Below are positions 43,584-54,512 of a stretch of DNA of 64,000 bases, piece after piece. The stretch lies in assembly GCF_001460635.1 (NCBI RefSeq), contig NZ_LN907858.1, forward strand, positions 310,001 to 374,000, read 5' to 3'. The notes below the pieces were generated by a model. It had not been told where the DNA came from, did no database searches, and saw only the letters and a list, made by a program, of their open reading frames with translations. Origin of the DNA: Helicobacter typhlonius. GTDB lineage: Bacteria > Campylobacterota > Campylobacteria > Campylobacterales > Helicobacteraceae. Positions within the stretch are counted from its first letter, which is position 1. Each line of letters opens with the position of its first letter. The position numbers and the translations under genes were made by a program.

Positions 43584-45245
43584 TTAATGTGCTACTGCCT
43601 CACTCGCGCCTATACCGCTCTCTGCACGAAAATCTTGTGCGCTAAATCCTGCCTTGTCTATCCGCGCTCTCTTTGAGCCATCAAGCTTAGAAATCACATA
43701 TATAGCGATGAATGTAAGTGGCATAGTGAAAATTGCTGGGTGGTCATAGGGAAAAATTGCCGCGTCAAAACCAAAGCTTTTTACCCAAATGCTAGGACTT
43801 AAAATCACTAACGTAAGCACCACAATAAGCCCAATTAGTCCTCCCCAAAATGCACCTTTTGTGGTGAGATTTTTCCAATAAATACACAGGAGCAAGATAG
43901 GAAAATTCACACTCGCGGCAATGGCAAAGGCAAGTCCTACCGTGAAAGCCACATTTTGATTTTCAAAAATAATCCCCAAAGCGATAGCAAACACACCAAT
44001 ACCAAGAGTAGCGATTTTTGTTACTTTCATCTCAAGTTCTGCATCGCATTTACCATCTTTGCAGACATTCACAAATAGATCGTGGCTTATTGCACCAGCC
44101 CCAGCAATAGCCAAGCCTGATACAACAGCTAAAATCGTAGCAAAAGCAACCGCAGAGATAAAGCCTAAGAATAAATCACCACCAATAACAGAGGCAAGAT
44201 TCACAGCAACCATATTTGTAATGCCATTATATGTGCCATCTGCATTTGTAAATTGTTCATTACCAAGCAAAAGCACAATCGCCCCAAAACCAATGATGAA
44301 GGTAAGGATATAAAAATACCCAATCAATCCTGTGGCGTAAAATACTGACTTACGCGCTTCTTTTGCATCTTTAACCGTGAAAAATCTCATCAAAATATGG
44401 GGCAAACCAGCCGTGCCAAACATAAGTGCAAGTCCAAGAGAGACCGCAGAAATGGGGTCGGTTAAGAATCCGCCCGGCGACATAATCGCTTCACCTTTTG
44501 GGTGATGCGAAATGGCTTGAGAGAAATAATAGCTCAAATCAAATTTTGTCAAATACAAAATCATAATCGCCATAAAAGTTGCCCCAGCCAAAAGTAATAT
44601 TGCCTTAATGATTTGCACCCAAGTAGTGGCGTGCATACCACCAAAAAGCACATAGCAAATCATTAAAATGCCTACTATCACTACTGCCAAAGTATAAGGC
44701 AACCCAAAAAGCACTTGAATAAGTTGTCCTGCACCCACCATTTGTGCGATTAGATAAAAAACAATCACGCTTAATGCAGAAATTGCAGAAATTACACGAA
44801 TAGGTTTTGCATCAAGGCGATAAGCGGTAATATCGGCAAAGGTAAATTTACCAAGATTCCTAAATTTTTCCGCAATAAGAAACAAAATAATAGGCCACCC
44901 AGCCAAAAACCCAATGGAGTAAATAAGTCCATCAAAGCCATTTGTAAAAACAAGCGCAGTGATGCCTAAAAAACTCGCCGCACTCATAAAATCTCCAGCG
45001 ATGGCTATACCATTTTGCATACCGCTAATATTTCCACCTGCTGTATAGAATCCACTTGCTGACTGACTTTTTTTGTTTGAAAGATAAGTAATAAACAAAG
45101 TTGCTAACACAAAGGCTAAAAACATACCAATAGCCGTAGGATTAAGGTCTGATACTGCCCCACCAAAGTCGATAGATGCACCATAGAGTGGGCTTAAAAG
45201 CGTAAATAGCGCACATACAAAGCCTAGCTTAAATATATTTTTCAT
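43584..45245 (-). CDS. actP: Cation/acetate symporter ActP (sodium:solute symporter family)
   Basis: 553 residues from the ATG at 45245 (GGAGGT seven bases upstream). An N-terminal hydrophobic segment that may be a signal ([20 protein letters not shown]) and about 13 membrane helices; [29 protein letters not shown] is the SSS-family signature of ActP. It takes up acetate or related short-chain acids with sodium. The start overlaps the stop of the DUF485 gene, the usual yjcH-actP pairing. Confidence 0.9.
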   Translation of the reverse strand: MKNIFKLGFVCALFTLLSPLYGASIDFGGAVSDLNPTAIGMFLAFVLATLFITYLSNKKSQSASGFYTAGGNISGMQNGIAIAGDFMSAASFLGITALVFTNGFDGLIYSIGFLAGWPIILFLIAEKFRNLGKFTFADITAYRLDAKPIRVISAISALSVIVFYLIAQMVGAGQLIQVLFGLPYTLAVVIVGILMICYVLFGGMHATTWVQIIKAILLLAGATFMAIMILYLTKFDLSYYFSQAISHHPKGEAIMSPGGFLTDPISAVSLGLALMFGTAGLPHILMRFFTVKDAKEARKSVFYATGLIGYFYILTFIIGFGAIVLLLGNEQFTNADGTYNGITNMVAVNLASVIGGDLFLGFISAVAFATILAVVSGLAIAGAGAISHDLFVNVCKDGKCDAELEMKVTKIATLGIGVFAIALGIIFENQNVAFTVGLAFAIAASVNFPILLLCIYWKNLTTKGAFWGGLIGLIVVLTLVILSPSIWVKSFGFDAAIFPYDHPAIFTMPLTFIAIYVISKLDGSKRARIDKAGFSAQDFRAESGIGASEAVAH

Positions 45246-45622
45246 TGTGCTACCTCCTGTGCGTTTGAGCAATCCTTGTAACAAATCTCCCCTTTTTCGA
45301 GTGATTCTACAATCTTGTTTTCCTCTAAAGAGCGCAGAATTCCCTCTTGTTCTTTATCGAAATAAGTATTTGCCAAAAATGTGTAAAGCCCGGTGGCGAT
45401 AATACATAGGGCGATAAGGAAGATTCCCAAAATAATACCAAGTGTAATAGAACTAGGTCCCAAGCGATAGCCAAGCACTTCTGGGAATAGCCCCACGCCA
45501 AGCACAAAGGCATAATACGCAATAAAAATCACTAGCGACATAATAACTGCAATTTTATTTCTAAATGAAACAAAATACCTAAAAGAAAAAAGAGCTTTTT
45601 CTTGTTCTTTAGATAGTTTCAT
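45242..45622 (-). CDS. DUF485 membrane protein (YjcH-like) partner of ActP
   Basis: 126 residues from the ATG at 45622, with GGAG upstream; an earlier in-frame ATG would add unlikely residues. Two membrane helices (about 24-46 and 62-86) in the DUF485 pattern, and a C-terminal tail rich in Glu/Cys. It is co-translated with actP (ATGA). Function unknown; it probably assists the symporter. The ~240 bases upstream are AT-rich promoter region without a gene. Confidence 0.85.
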   Translation of the reverse strand: MKLSKEQEKALFSFRYFVSFRNKIAVIMSLVIFIAYYAFVLGVGLFPEVLGYRLGPSSITLGIILGIFLIALCIIATGLYTFLANTYFDKEQEGILRSLEENKIVESLEKGEICYKDCSNAQEVAQ

Positions 45623-45863
45623 ACATTTCTCCTTTTTGTTTAAAATACTGCTATTTGCAAAAGCAATATACTGCTTAAAGTAGCAATAAATATTTTGACA
45701 ATCAAGTATATGTAACAAAATTACAATATTAAGTTTTTCATATGTGGTATAAAAGTAACAAAAATGTGTAGATTATAGAGTTTTTCAGTTTATATCGTGC
45801 GCGGTTGGTATGAAAATCTTAAGTGAGAATTTTATACCTAATACAATAAAGCACGATATTGCG

Positions 45864-45896
45864 AGATTCTAAAACCTTGCAAATATTATAGAATCT
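45864..45896. terminator. Inverted repeat of the AGATTCT heptamer at the acpS end
   Basis: AGATTCTA and TAGAATCT (8 bp) are separated by 17 bases immediately beyond the acpS stop. The loop is long for a classical terminator; the placement matches other heptamer pairs in this window. Confidence 0.4.
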
Positions 45897-46390
45897 TATA
45901 CACATATCACTGCTGCTATGGCAAAGCCGCCATCGTGGCTAATACTAAGTGAGAGTTGTTTTACACCAAAATATGCCATCTTCTCATCACTCAAACACAC
46001 AAGCGGAGCTTTTTTTGTGGTTTTGCGTATTTTTATATCTAAAAATCCAAGCTCTCGCCCAATCCCAACACCCAATGCCTTAGAGCAAGCCTCTTTTGCC
46101 GCCCAAAATCCAGCCACGCGTGTAATGTTTAGTGCTTGAAGTATTTTAATATGATGCAAAGATTTAGAATCTCCGCCTAGAGCGGTATTTTGAAAGTTAT
46201 CAAAAGTCGTTTTAGAATCCACACGGGCAGAAGCGCGATGATTAGCTATAAAATCATTGTGAGAATTTATAGACTCAATAAGGCAAAGCACGATTTCCTC
46301 ATCACTTAGAAATCGCCTCAAACCCTTTATGCCAAATTTTTCTACAAAACCGCGCATACGGGCAATGCTTATAATATCAATGCCTATCAA
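45896..46390 (-). CDS. acpS: Holo-[acyl-carrier-protein] synthase AcpS
   Basis: Attaches phosphopantetheine to acyl carrier protein. IGIDIISIARM at the N-terminus (Mg-binding Asp), FWAAKEACSKALG (catalytic Glu/Lys) and SISHDGGFAIA. At 164 residues it is ~40 longer than usual because of an insertion at about residues 40-80 (Ser/His/Asn-rich, between VLCLIESI and ILQALN). Separated from fliL by one base. Confidence 0.93.
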   Translation of the reverse strand: MIGIDIISIARMRGFVEKFGIKGLRRFLSDEEIVLCLIESINSHNDFIANHRASARVDSKTTFDNFQNTALGGDSKSLHHIKILQALNITRVAGFWAAKEACSKALGVGIGRELGFLDIKIRKTTKKAPLVCLSDEKMAYFGVKQLSLSISHDGGFAIAAVICV

Positions 46391-46391
46391 T

Positions 46392-46964
46392 CTAGCTCAC
46401 TACAAATTCCACGAAATACACATCGCCTACTTTGCCATCAATCAAAAATTCATTAATGCGCTTTACAATCTCATCTTTCAAGCGGTTTTTACCCTTTGTA
46501 GAAGCTACATCTTCAACAGACTTTGAGGATAGAATCTCAATAATCGTATCTTTGAGTAAAGGCAATTTCCTATCAAGCTCGATTTTTGTGGCATTTGCTT
46601 TTAGCTCGTCTTTATCAAGTTCAAACTGCATACTTGTCTTAAGGTATCTCTTGCCTGTTTGTGTCATTAAGTTGGCTGTGAAAGGGATAGGACCTTCCGC
46701 TGGATAGATGAGTCCGGGCACTAATCTATCTGTATTGCGCACATTTACCGTGCTTCCCACGATGATTTGTGCTGGTGCCATTTGTGTTTGCACTTGCGGG
46801 GTTTCTTGCTTTTGTTCTTCCTCATCGTGTCCACCCATCATTAGCATAGCTACCACAATGCCCACCAAAAGCAAGAGCACTACGACAATGCCGATGATAA
46901 CAAACAAAATTGCCTTACTTTTTTTCTCTCCGCCACTTGGGGCTGCTTTTTCTTCTTCTGCCAT
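46392..46964 (-). CDS. fliL: Flagellar basal-body protein FliL
   Basis: 190 residues from the ATG at 46964 (AAAGGATTG upstream; the TTG two codons earlier overlaps the rsmD stop and is less likely). A short cytoplasmic Glu/Lys segment, one membrane helix (about 20-45), and a periplasmic FliL domain ending DVYFVEFVVS. It stabilises stator-rotor contacts. Sits between rsmD and acpS as in H. pylori. Confidence 0.92.
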   Translation of the reverse strand: MAEEEKAAPSGGEKKSKAILFVIIGIVVVLLLLVGIVVAMLMMGGHDEEEQKQETPQVQTQMAPAQIIVGSTVNVRNTDRLVPGLIYPAEGPIPFTANLMTQTGKRYLKTSMQFELDKDELKANATKIELDRKLPLLKDTIIEILSSKSVEDVASTKGKNRLKDEIVKRINEFLIDGKVGDVYFVEFVVS

Positions 46965-46966
46965 TT

Positions 46967-47590
46967 TCAATCCTTTATTATGAAATAAGTTAATGTGCTT
47001 TTGCCAAACTGACGCGTTTTATACTTCTCATACTCGCCAAAAAAATGTGGCATATTATAGCCACTCCAATGTTCAAAAACAATTAAATCAACGCGACTTT
47101 GCTGTGAATGTGAGAAATTGCATATTTTGGTAATAAGTCGCTCATAAATATCTGCCATTCCTTCTCGTATGCAAAATGGCGGGTCAAGATATAAAATTAT
47201 CCGTGCATTTCTCACATTTTTATCATCATTTTGAGCTATTTTTTCGATATGTGATTGTATGTCTTGGGTGAAAAAATCAGCATTAAAACTCTTGCATTGA
47301 AAATGCGGTGCTCTATCGCGCATTAGGGTAAGATTGCGCGATAAAATCTCATAGGCTTCTTTGTTAATCTCATAAAAAATAGCTGCCCTTGCCCCGCGTG
47401 AGAGGGCTTCAATCCCCATTGAGCCACAGCCCCCAAAGGCTTCGATAAACACACTATCCACAATTTCGCTTCCCAAAGTATCAAAAAACGAGCCGCGCAC
47501 GATAGATTTTGTCGGGCGTGTGCTTTCATCGGGATTAAAAATAAGCTTGAGATGTTTTAAGTTGCCCGCTTGAATATGAAACTGCGCCAT
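46967..47590 (-). CDS. rsmD: 16S rRNA (guanine966-N2)-methyltransferase RsmD
   Basis: 207 residues. STRPTKSIVRGSFFDTLG is the RsmD hallmark (consensus RPTTDRVRE-type), EAFGGCGSMGIEALSRGA motif I, and YLDPPF the catalytic motif IV. Normal length. Upstream of fliL with a three-base overlap at the alternative fliL TTG. Confidence 0.9.
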   Translation of the reverse strand: MAQFHIQAGNLKHLKLIFNPDESTRPTKSIVRGSFFDTLGSEIVDSVFIEAFGGCGSMGIEALSRGARAAIFYEINKEAYEILSRNLTLMRDRAPHFQCKSFNADFFTQDIQSHIEKIAQNDDKNVRNARIILYLDPPFCIREGMADIYERLITKICNFSHSQQSRVDLIVFEHWSGYNMPHFFGEYEKYKTRQFGKSTLTYFIIKD

Positions 47591-47608
47591 TTACGAAACT
47601 TTTAGAAT

Positions 47609-48004
47609 CTAGCGTGTTTTAAGTAAGGCGATAATGTTATCCGCTAACGCCTTTGCAGATTCATCGCACAGGGTGCGAATGCGAGATTCTAAATCTGTGA
47701 TATTTGCACTCTGTGAGAGCGCATTATTCATAGTGTGTAAGGAGGAAGATTCTGTGTTTTTATGGCTGTATGTGAGCTTCTCATAAAAAGCTGCTAAATC
47801 TTCGTTCAAGCTTTGAGTGTTAAAAGGCTTTCTAATGTGTGAATACGCCTCATCAAGCACAAGGCACAATGGCTTTGTATCGCGTCTATTCTCATCATCA
47901 GTGATGATAAAATCACACTCTGCTTCACTCGTAACAGAATCTTTCAAAAAATACTCCAAGCTACTTTGCACCAATGGCGACAGGCAGGATATGGCAATTT
48001 TCAT
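47609..48004 (-). CDS. Conserved hypothetical protein
   Basis: 131 residues from the ATG at 48004 (AAAGGAGT upstream; an in-frame ATG 12 codons earlier is poorer). The N-terminus MKIAISCLSPLVQSSLEYFL and CDFIITDDE look like a small alpha/beta fold reminiscent of NifX/NafY-type domains, but I cannot confirm it. A similar gene lies near rsmD in H. pylori. No function assigned. Confidence 0.65.
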   Translation of the reverse strand: MKIAISCLSPLVQSSLEYFLKDSVTSEAECDFIITDDENRRDTKPLCLVLDEAYSHIRKPFNTQSLNEDLAAFYEKLTYSHKNTESSSLHTMNNALSQSANITDLESRIRTLCDESAKALADNIIALLKTR

Positions 48005-48047
48005 TTTTACTCCTTTAGATTCAGTTTTATTATAGCGCACAAAGTCC

Positions 48048-49979
48048 CTATAATATGCTTAGAGGGTCGATGTCAATCTCAAATGTAGCGCGTAAGCTTT
48101 GCTCTGCCACCAAAGTATGCAGTAGCTCCAAAAGTGCGCGGGTAGAGTGTGAGCGAAGCAAAAGCACGAAGCGATGTTTATTATAAAGGCGCTTCAGCAA
48201 AGCCCTGCTTTCTCCTACAATTTCTACTTCTTTATGTAGATTCTGAATCTGTGTTAGAAATGTCCGCACTTGTGAGAGATGTAAAAGTGCTTTTTGCTCG
48301 TTTTTGTGTGCAAAATTTAGCGTGGCAAACCTTTGGTATGGCGGATAGATATGCGGTCGTGTCTTTAGCTCATAAAGTAGAAAATCCTCATAATCATTTA
48401 AAAATGGTTGCAAAAATGTGCCATTAGCACTTTGTATATACACCTGCCCGTCATATTTACGCCCACTGCGTCCGGCGATTTGGTGCAGTAGGCTTATTGT
48501 GCGCTCATTGCAACGATAATCGCTACTCTTTAACACATAGTCGATTCCTAGCACTATGGCGAGATTCACACGATGATAGTCGTGCCCTTTGCTTAACATT
48601 TGTGTGCCAACCAAAATATCAATCTCCCCTGCGTTAAATGATTTTAAGGTTTTTTTAAGCTTATTTTGCGTGGTAATATTGTCCCTATCAAAAAGCGCGA
48701 TTCTTGCTTCTGGCAGTGTTTGGCTTAGGATTTTTGCGACTTGAGCTGTGCCTATGCGGAATGAGCGCAAAGTATCCTTTTGACATTGCGGACAATGTGT
48801 AGGAATAGGTTTAGAAAAGTGGCAATAATGGCATATCAGCGCATTTTTATCAAGGTGCAAGGACATATTTACCGAGCAAAAATCGCATTCGCACCCGCTC
48901 CCACACGCGCTACACACGAGCATTTTATAATCCGCACGCGTGGGAAGAAAAATAATTGCTTGCTGCTTGTTTTGGAGGCTTTGCTTAAGCGCGGCAAGTA
49001 GGGATTCATTAATAAAATATAGGGATTCGTTGAAAATATGCTGCGAATCTAACGCACCTTGCATAGAATCTTGCTCGGGTAAAGGCAAAATTTCGATATG
49101 TTTTTTTGAACTAAAATACCGCCCCTTAAGACGATAGAGATTATTATGCTTTGTCGCATAATAATAACTTATCACGCTTGGTGTTGCCGAGCCTAAAATA
49201 GTCTTAATCTCGCTTTTGTTCCCCAAATAAAGTGCTAAATCCCTCGCATTGTAGCGCGGAGAGCTTTGAGATTTATAGGCATCATCGTGCTCCTCATCGA
49301 CAATCACAAGCCCAAGGTTGTGAATTGGCAAAAAAATCGCGCTCCTCGCTCCTGCTATCACGCGGATATTTCCCTCCCTTAAGCCCTCTAGAATCTGCTT
49401 TTTTGCTTTTGGAGTGATTTTAGAATGCCATATGCCCACGCAATCGCCAAATACTGCCTTAAGACGAGATTCAATTTGTGGCGTGAGGGCAATTTCGGGC
49501 ATAAGGAAAAGTGCATTTTGTGCCAAAGAGAGTGTATGTGCGATGAGGTGGATATAAATCTCTGTTTTGCCACTGCCGGTATCGCCAAAAAGTAGGGGAT
49601 TTTTATGGGTAAGGCAAAAGCTAAGAGCATCGCTTTGCGCTTTACTTAAAGCATTTGGAATTTCTACGCGCAAAGATTCTAAGTTTATCTCACTCACCTC
49701 CTGTGGCAAAAAAAGCCCATAGGATTCACCTAGCCCCACACAATAATATTGCGCGATAAATGAGGCTAAAATATGTTGATATGGGAGGAAAGATTCAGTT
49801 ATTTTAGAGGTGATTTTGCATTTAAATGTGGGTTTTTGCGTGGGATTTAGCACTACGCCTTTATAGGATTTGTTGTTTATAGTGATAGCACAAATATCAC
49901 CTGTGGCGCATTCATATTCACACGCGTAAGTGAGGGCTGGACTTTTTAAACCAAGTGGAGCGATGAGATAAAAATACAA
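48048..49979 (-). CDS. priA: Primosomal replication-restart helicase PriA
   Basis: 643 residues. Helicase motifs: Walker A GDTGSGKTEIY, Walker B DEEHDDAYK, GSATPS. Zinc-binding cysteines: CSACGSGCECDFC and CHYCHFSKPIPTHCPQC. The N-terminal DNA-binding domain is shorter than in E. coli (732 residues), as usual for epsilonproteobacteria. It reloads the replisome at stalled forks. Seventeen bases follow the small upstream gene. Confidence 0.95.
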   Translation of the reverse strand: MYFYLIAPLGLKSPALTYACEYECATGDICAITINNKSYKGVVLNPTQKPTFKCKITSKITESFLPYQHILASFIAQYYCVGLGESYGLFLPQEVSEINLESLRVEIPNALSKAQSDALSFCLTHKNPLLFGDTGSGKTEIYIHLIAHTLSLAQNALFLMPEIALTPQIESRLKAVFGDCVGIWHSKITPKAKKQILEGLREGNIRVIAGARSAIFLPIHNLGLVIVDEEHDDAYKSQSSPRYNARDLALYLGNKSEIKTILGSATPSVISYYYATKHNNLYRLKGRYFSSKKHIEILPLPEQDSMQGALDSQHIFNESLYFINESLLAALKQSLQNKQQAIIFLPTRADYKMLVCSACGSGCECDFCSVNMSLHLDKNALICHYCHFSKPIPTHCPQCQKDTLRSFRIGTAQVAKILSQTLPEARIALFDRDNITTQNKLKKTLKSFNAGEIDILVGTQMLSKGHDYHRVNLAIVLGIDYVLKSSDYRCNERTISLLHQIAGRSGRKYDGQVYIQSANGTFLQPFLNDYEDFLLYELKTRPHIYPPYQRFATLNFAHKNEQKALLHLSQVRTFLTQIQNLHKEVEIVGESRALLKRLYNKHRFVLLLRSHSTRALLELLHTLVAEQSLRATFEIDIDPLSIL

Positions 49980-49995
49980 TGCAAATTCTCATCTC

Positions 49996-50253
49996 TCAAA
50001 TTTGCTGAATCTGCACATCAGGGTGCGTGGCGGGAGTATCTATACTCTCAAGGTTTTTGTAGAGATTTTCTAGTGATTGATAGGTGAGGGCGTATTCTTG
50101 TGCTTTTGTGATATAGAGTTTAAGCAAAGTAAGCGGTTCGACTTCGTTTGCAAAAACCGCTTTAAGCTCTTCCCTGACATCATTATGCAAGGGTTTTAAA
50201 GAGACAGAATAATGTTTGCCATTAAGTGCAATCTCTAGATTCTCATCACTCAT
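49996..50253 (-). CDS. Small conserved hypothetical protein
   Basis: 85 residues, soluble: EIALNGKHYSVSLKPLHNDVREELKAVF, then a helical part. No motif known to me. It overlaps the coiled-coil gene upstream by four bases (ATGA) and precedes priA by 17, so the three are probably one operon. Confidence 0.65.
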   Translation of the reverse strand: MSDENLEIALNGKHYSVSLKPLHNDVREELKAVFANEVEPLTLLKLYITKAQEYALTYQSLENLYKNLESIDTPATHPDVQIQQI

Positions 50254-50471
50254 TTCAAGCCTTCATCAATTTTAGCAAAGAGATTTTCAAAACCCTTATC
50301 TTTGGAGGCAATTTCTTCATAAAGGCTTGAAATTTGACTATCTTTTGCTTCATTTTGCGCCTTGAGCGTGGAGATTTCAAGCTGCAAGGATTCTATTTCT
50401 TCCTTTTGGTATGCTATCTTTGTAAGCATTTCTTCGATTTTTTGGGAAAGCCGCTCCATTACATTATTCAT
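50250..50471 (-). CDS. Small coiled-coil protein
   Basis: 73 residues from the ATG at 50471 (AAAGGATTG upstream). Almost the whole chain is a heptad coiled coil (MERLSQKIEEMLTKIAYQKE, then EIESLQLEISTLKAQNE). It resembles short ZapB-like or tropomyosin-like bacterial proteins, but no family is certain. Divergent from uvrB, 72 bases apart. Confidence 0.7.
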   Translation of the reverse strand: MNNVMERLSQKIEEMLTKIAYQKEEIESLQLEISTLKAQNEAKDSQISSLYEEIASKDKGFENLFAKIDEGLK

Positions 50472-50543
50472 CTGCAATCCTTTGGTAAAAATAAAGTATA
50501 ATCTTAACACAAATAACACAAATAGCAAAGGAGTGGGCTTAAA

Positions 50544-52520
50544 ATGTCAAATTTTATTCTTGATTCTCAATATGCCCCAGCAGGAGACCAGCCTCAAGCC
50601 ATCGAGCACATTACACAATTTATTCGTAATGGTGCAAAATACAGCACACTTGTTGGTGTTACAGGGAGTGGAAAAACCTACACGATGGCAAATATCATTG
50701 CCAAGCTCAATATCCCAACGCTCATTATGACACACAATAAAACCCTAGCCGCACAGCTTTATAGCGAGTTTAAAGGCTTTTTTCCCAAAAACCATATAGA
50801 ATATTTCATCTCGCACTTTGATTATTACCAGCCTGAAGCATATATCCCGCGCCGAGATTTGTTTATCGAAAAGGATTCAAGCATTAATGAAGACTTGGAG
50901 CGATTAAGATTATCCGCCACTACCTCGCTTTTGGCTTATGATGATGTAATCGTAATTGCAAGTGTGTCGGCAAACTATGGTTTAGGGAATCCTAAAGAAT
51001 ATCTAACAATGATAGAAAAGCTCGAGGTGGGCGCGACATATACGCAAAAAGACTTACTTTTAAAGCTTGTTGATATGGGCTATACGCGCAATGACACAAT
51101 TTTTGAGCGGGGGCATTTCCGCGTAAATGGCGAAGTGATTGATATTTTTCCTGCATATAATGAAAATGAATTTATCCGTATTGAATTTTTTGGTGATGAG
51201 ATTGAACGCATTGGGGTATTTGACGCATTAGAGCGCACTGCTCTTACACAATTAGAATCTTTTGTCCTCTATGCGGCAAATCAATTTATCGTAAGCGCAC
51301 AAAGACTCCAAGAAGCCCTTCATAATATAGAATCCGAATTGCAAATGCGCTTAGGTGAATTTGAAAGCGCAGACAAACAAATTGAATATCAACGCTTAAA
51401 GGGGCGCACAGAGTTTGATTTAGAAATGATAAAAGAATCTGGCATTTGTAAGGGCATTGAAAACTATGCGCGGCACTTGACAGGTAAAAAAGCAGGTGAG
51501 ACACCTTACTCACTTTTAGATTACTTTGAGCAAAAGAAAAAGCCTTATTTAATTATTGTCGATGAATCTCACGTGAGTTTGCCGCAATTTGGTGGTATGT
51601 ATGCAGGAGATAGGAGTCGTAAAGAAGTGCTTGTAGAGTATGGTTTTAGGCTACCTAGCGCACTTGATAATCGCCCATTGCGCTTTGATGAATTTATCAA
51701 TAAAGCCCCACATTTTCTTTTTGTCTCTGCGACTCCTGCTCAAAAAGAATTAGAGCTAAGTCAAAAACATATCGCAGAACAGATTATCCGCCCCACAGGA
51801 TTGCTTGACCCACTCTATGAAGTGCGAGATTCTGATAAAGCCGTGCTTGATTTATATGATGAGATTAAAGCAAGAATTGCTAAAAATCAACGCGTGCTTA
51901 TTACTACGCTTACAAAAAAAATGGCGGAGGAGCTTACCAAATATTATGCCGAGCTTGGCATAAAGGTGCGCTATATGCACAGCGACATTGATGCTATTGA
52001 GCGCAATCATCTTATTCGCTCTTTGCGATTAGGAGAATTTGATGTGCTTATAGGCATCAATCTCTTGCGTGAGGGGCTTGACTTACCCGAAGTGAGCCTT
52101 ATTGCCATTATGGACGCAGATAAAGAGGGATTTTTACGCTCTGAAACAAGCCTTATACAAACAATGGGGAGGGCGGCGCGTAATGTCGAGGGAAAAGTAA
52201 TTTTATATGCAAAAAAAATCACAGGTTCAATGCAAAGAGCATTTGATATTACAGATTATCGCCGTAAAAAGCAAGAAGAATTTAATCAACTGCATAATAT
52301 TACGCCCACATCGGTGCAAAGAAATGTAGAGCAAGAGCTTAAAATAGAATCAAGCGGACTAAGCAAACTCTATGAAAAAAATGCCAAGAAGATTCCAAAA
52401 AGTGAGCGCAATGCGATTATAAAAGAGTTAAGCCTCAAAATGCACCAAGCCGCTAAAGCTTTAGAATTTGAAGAAGCCGCTAGAATCCGCGATGAAATCG
52501 CTAGAATTCGCAATATGTAG
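50544..52520 (+). CDS. uvrB: Excinuclease ABC subunit UvrB
   Basis: 658-residue damage-verification helicase of nucleotide excision repair. Walker [11 protein letters not shown] near residue 39, the beta-hairpin region ([11 protein letters not shown]), [21 protein letters not shown] (Walker B), [22 protein letters not shown] (motif VI), and a C-terminal UVR domain ([18 protein letters not shown]) that contacts UvrC. Full length. Confidence 0.97.
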   Translation: MSNFILDSQYAPAGDQPQAIEHITQFIRNGAKYSTLVGVTGSGKTYTMANIIAKLNIPTLIMTHNKTLAAQLYSEFKGFFPKNHIEYFISHFDYYQPEAYIPRRDLFIEKDSSINEDLERLRLSATTSLLAYDDVIVIASVSANYGLGNPKEYLTMIEKLEVGATYTQKDLLLKLVDMGYTRNDTIFERGHFRVNGEVIDIFPAYNENEFIRIEFFGDEIERIGVFDALERTALTQLESFVLYAANQFIVSAQRLQEALHNIESELQMRLGEFESADKQIEYQRLKGRTEFDLEMIKESGICKGIENYARHLTGKKAGETPYSLLDYFEQKKKPYLIIVDESHVSLPQFGGMYAGDRSRKEVLVEYGFRLPSALDNRPLRFDEFINKAPHFLFVSATPAQKELELSQKHIAEQIIRPTGLLDPLYEVRDSDKAVLDLYDEIKARIAKNQRVLITTLTKKMAEELTKYYAELGIKVRYMHSDIDAIERNHLIRSLRLGEFDVLIGINLLREGLDLPEVSLIAIMDADKEGFLRSETSLIQTMGRAARNVEGKVILYAKKITGSMQRAFDITDYRRKKQEEFNQLHNITPTSVQRNVEQELKIESSGLSKLYEKNAKKIPKSERNAIIKELSLKMHQAAKALEFEEAARIRDEIARIRNM

Positions 52521-52585
52521 ATTCTCTAGTTTGGTTTTGTAGAATCCTAGTTAATCCCTCTATGCAGAGAATCCTGCTTAAAATC

Positions 52586-53737
52586 TTATTCGCCCTTATG
52601 CTCCTTGTGATGATGTATCCATTGTTTAATCTTGCTAAAGCAAGTTTCAAAGAGATTTTTATATGGCTCACTCTCTACGCCAAAACTCTTTTCAAGTTGC
52701 TCTATGAGGGCTTTTTGCTCATTGTTGAGCTTTGGTGGATAAGTGATTTTTATCTGCGCGACAAACTTCCCACGATAGCTACTATTGACATCTTTTATCC
52801 CCTCATTATCAAAGACAAATTGTTCTTTATCGCGCGTATTTGGGGGAATTTTCAGCTCCAATTCTCCTCGCAAAGATGGAATCTTGAGCGTTGTGCCAAG
52901 CACGATAGAGGTAAAAAACACAGGCACTTCAATATACACATTTGTGCCATCACGCACATAGTTTTCATCCTCTCCCACACTTATAGCAATGTATAAATCT
53001 CCTCTTTTACCGCTTTTGTCAGCATTTCCACGCCCACCAATGCGGATTCTGTTTCCATCATCAATGCCCTCTGGAATGCTTACCTCAAAGCTCTCCTCAC
53101 GCATTTCAAAGCCCTTGCCCTTGCATTTGGGGCATTTTTCACTAATTTTTGTTCCCTCGCCCTTGCAGGTAGGGCAGGTTTGCGCGAAAGTCATAAAGCC
53201 CTGTCGTATATAGACTTGTCCCTTGCCGCCACAATCCGCACATTGTTGCACCTTGCCACCTTTTGCACCATTTCCACCACAATCACTACAAGCGATTTTG
53301 TAGTGATTGTGGATCTCCTTTTTGCAGCCAAACACTGCTTCTTTGAAATGTAGCTCGAGGCTTATAATATCATCGAGATTGTATTTACCCTTGCTTCGTT
53401 TTTGTCCGCCGCCAAAGCCAAAATTTGCGCCAAAAGCAGATTCAAAAATGCTCCCCAAATCGCCAAAAATATCGCTAAAGTCTCTCCCGCTAAAGCCACT
53501 AAAGCCCGAGTTTTGTAAGCCCTCCTTGCCATAATTATCATAGATTTGTCGCTTTGAATCATCACTTAGTACCTCATAGGCTTCATTTATTCTTTTGAAT
53601 TGCTCCTCCGCGTCCTTGTCATCTGGGTTTCTATCGGGGTGATATTTCAGTGCCATTTTGCGATAAGCTTTTTTAATCGTCTCTTTATCGCTCGTGCGCG
53701 TGATTTCTAGAATTTCATAATAGTCAAATGTATCCAA
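52586..53737 (-). CDS. dnaJ: Chaperone DnaJ
   Basis: 383-residue Hsp40 co-chaperone of DnaK. J domain with HPD in [10 protein letters not shown] (residue ~33), a Gly/Phe-rich linker ([10 protein letters not shown]), four zinc-finger repeats of the CxxCxGxG type ([32 protein letters not shown]) and a C-terminal client-binding domain. Class I DnaJ of normal length. Convergent with uvrB. Confidence 0.97.
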   Translation of the reverse strand: MDTFDYYEILEITRTSDKETIKKAYRKMALKYHPDRNPDDKDAEEQFKRINEAYEVLSDDSKRQIYDNYGKEGLQNSGFSGFSGRDFSDIFGDLGSIFESAFGANFGFGGGQKRSKGKYNLDDIISLELHFKEAVFGCKKEIHNHYKIACSDCGGNGAKGGKVQQCADCGGKGQVYIRQGFMTFAQTCPTCKGEGTKISEKCPKCKGKGFEMREESFEVSIPEGIDDGNRIRIGGRGNADKSGKRGDLYIAISVGEDENYVRDGTNVYIEVPVFFTSIVLGTTLKIPSLRGELELKIPPNTRDKEQFVFDNEGIKDVNSSYRGKFVAQIKITYPPKLNNEQKALIEQLEKSFGVESEPYKNLFETCFSKIKQWIHHHKEHKGE

Positions 53738-53851
53738 AATCTGCTCCTAATTTTTGCTCTAAATTGAATGTGGGATTGTATCTAAAATTTATAAGGTAAA
53801 GTTAAATTTTTGCGATATGATTTTACCCCAAAAGGATATAAGGTTTATATT

Positions 53852-54433
53852 ATGAATCAATACAGAAGTAGTCTTAAGGCATTTTATGAACTCATTTATG
53901 CAATGGAAAAACTACCGAGCATTGGCAAAAAGAGTGCGCAAAAAATGGCGTATGCTTTGTGTATGGAAAATAAGCCCTTAGGTTTAAACATTGCCCACGC
54001 CATTGAAAATGCCACACTTATGGTGCGCAAATGTCAAAAATGCTTTTGTTTAAGTGAGAGTGAGATTTGCGAGATTTGCACCGAATCTTCGCGCGAAAAT
54101 GGTGAGTTGTGTATCGTAGCAAGTCCGCAAGATGTGCTCACAATCGAGGATATGGGGGAGTTTGGTGGGCGTTATTTTGTTTTGGGCGGAGAGCTAGAGG
54201 AGATTGATTTTGCTTTACTTAATAGCAGAATCGTAACCGAATCTATCAAGGAAGTGATTTTTGCGCTTTCCCCTAGCCTTGCAAATGAGGCGGTTATGCT
54301 TTATGTTGAGGATAAGATTCAAAATGCAGTGCATTTTAGTAAAATTGCGCAGGGTGTGCCAACGGGCATTGGGCTAGATTCTATCGACCAGCTTTCGCTT
54401 TCACGCGCCTTAAGCGCTCGGGTAAAGGTTTAG
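53852..54433 (+). CDS. recR: Recombination protein RecR
   Basis: 193 residues from the ATG at 53852; an upstream in-frame ATG adds 14 unlikely residues. Helix-hairpin-helix ALxxLPSIGKKSAQKMA-type start (LPSIGKKSAQ), zinc cysteines CQKCFCLSESEICEIC, and a Toprim domain with DVLTIEDMGEFGGRYFVLGG. Acts in gap repair and presynaptic RecA loading. Confidence 0.95.
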   Translation: MNQYRSSLKAFYELIYAMEKLPSIGKKSAQKMAYALCMENKPLGLNIAHAIENATLMVRKCQKCFCLSESEICEICTESSRENGELCIVASPQDVLTIEDMGEFGGRYFVLGGELEEIDFALLNSRIVTESIKEVIFALSPSLANEAVMLYVEDKIQNAVHFSKIAQGVPTGIGLDSIDQLSLSRALSARVKV

Positions 54434-54512
54434 TAGTCTTTAAAGAAGTTTTTAAGCTTTAATTTGTAGAATCTGCTTGTTGTTTTTATCTTAACAATGT
54501 AAAGGATTAGAT

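Noticed and set aside
46708-46983. Plus-strand ORFs opposite fliL
   Set aside because: Low-complexity Ser/Cys/Thr translation opposite a real membrane protein; shadow.
52562-52996. Plus-strand ORF of 144 codons
   Set aside because: Antisense to dnaJ, no independent support.
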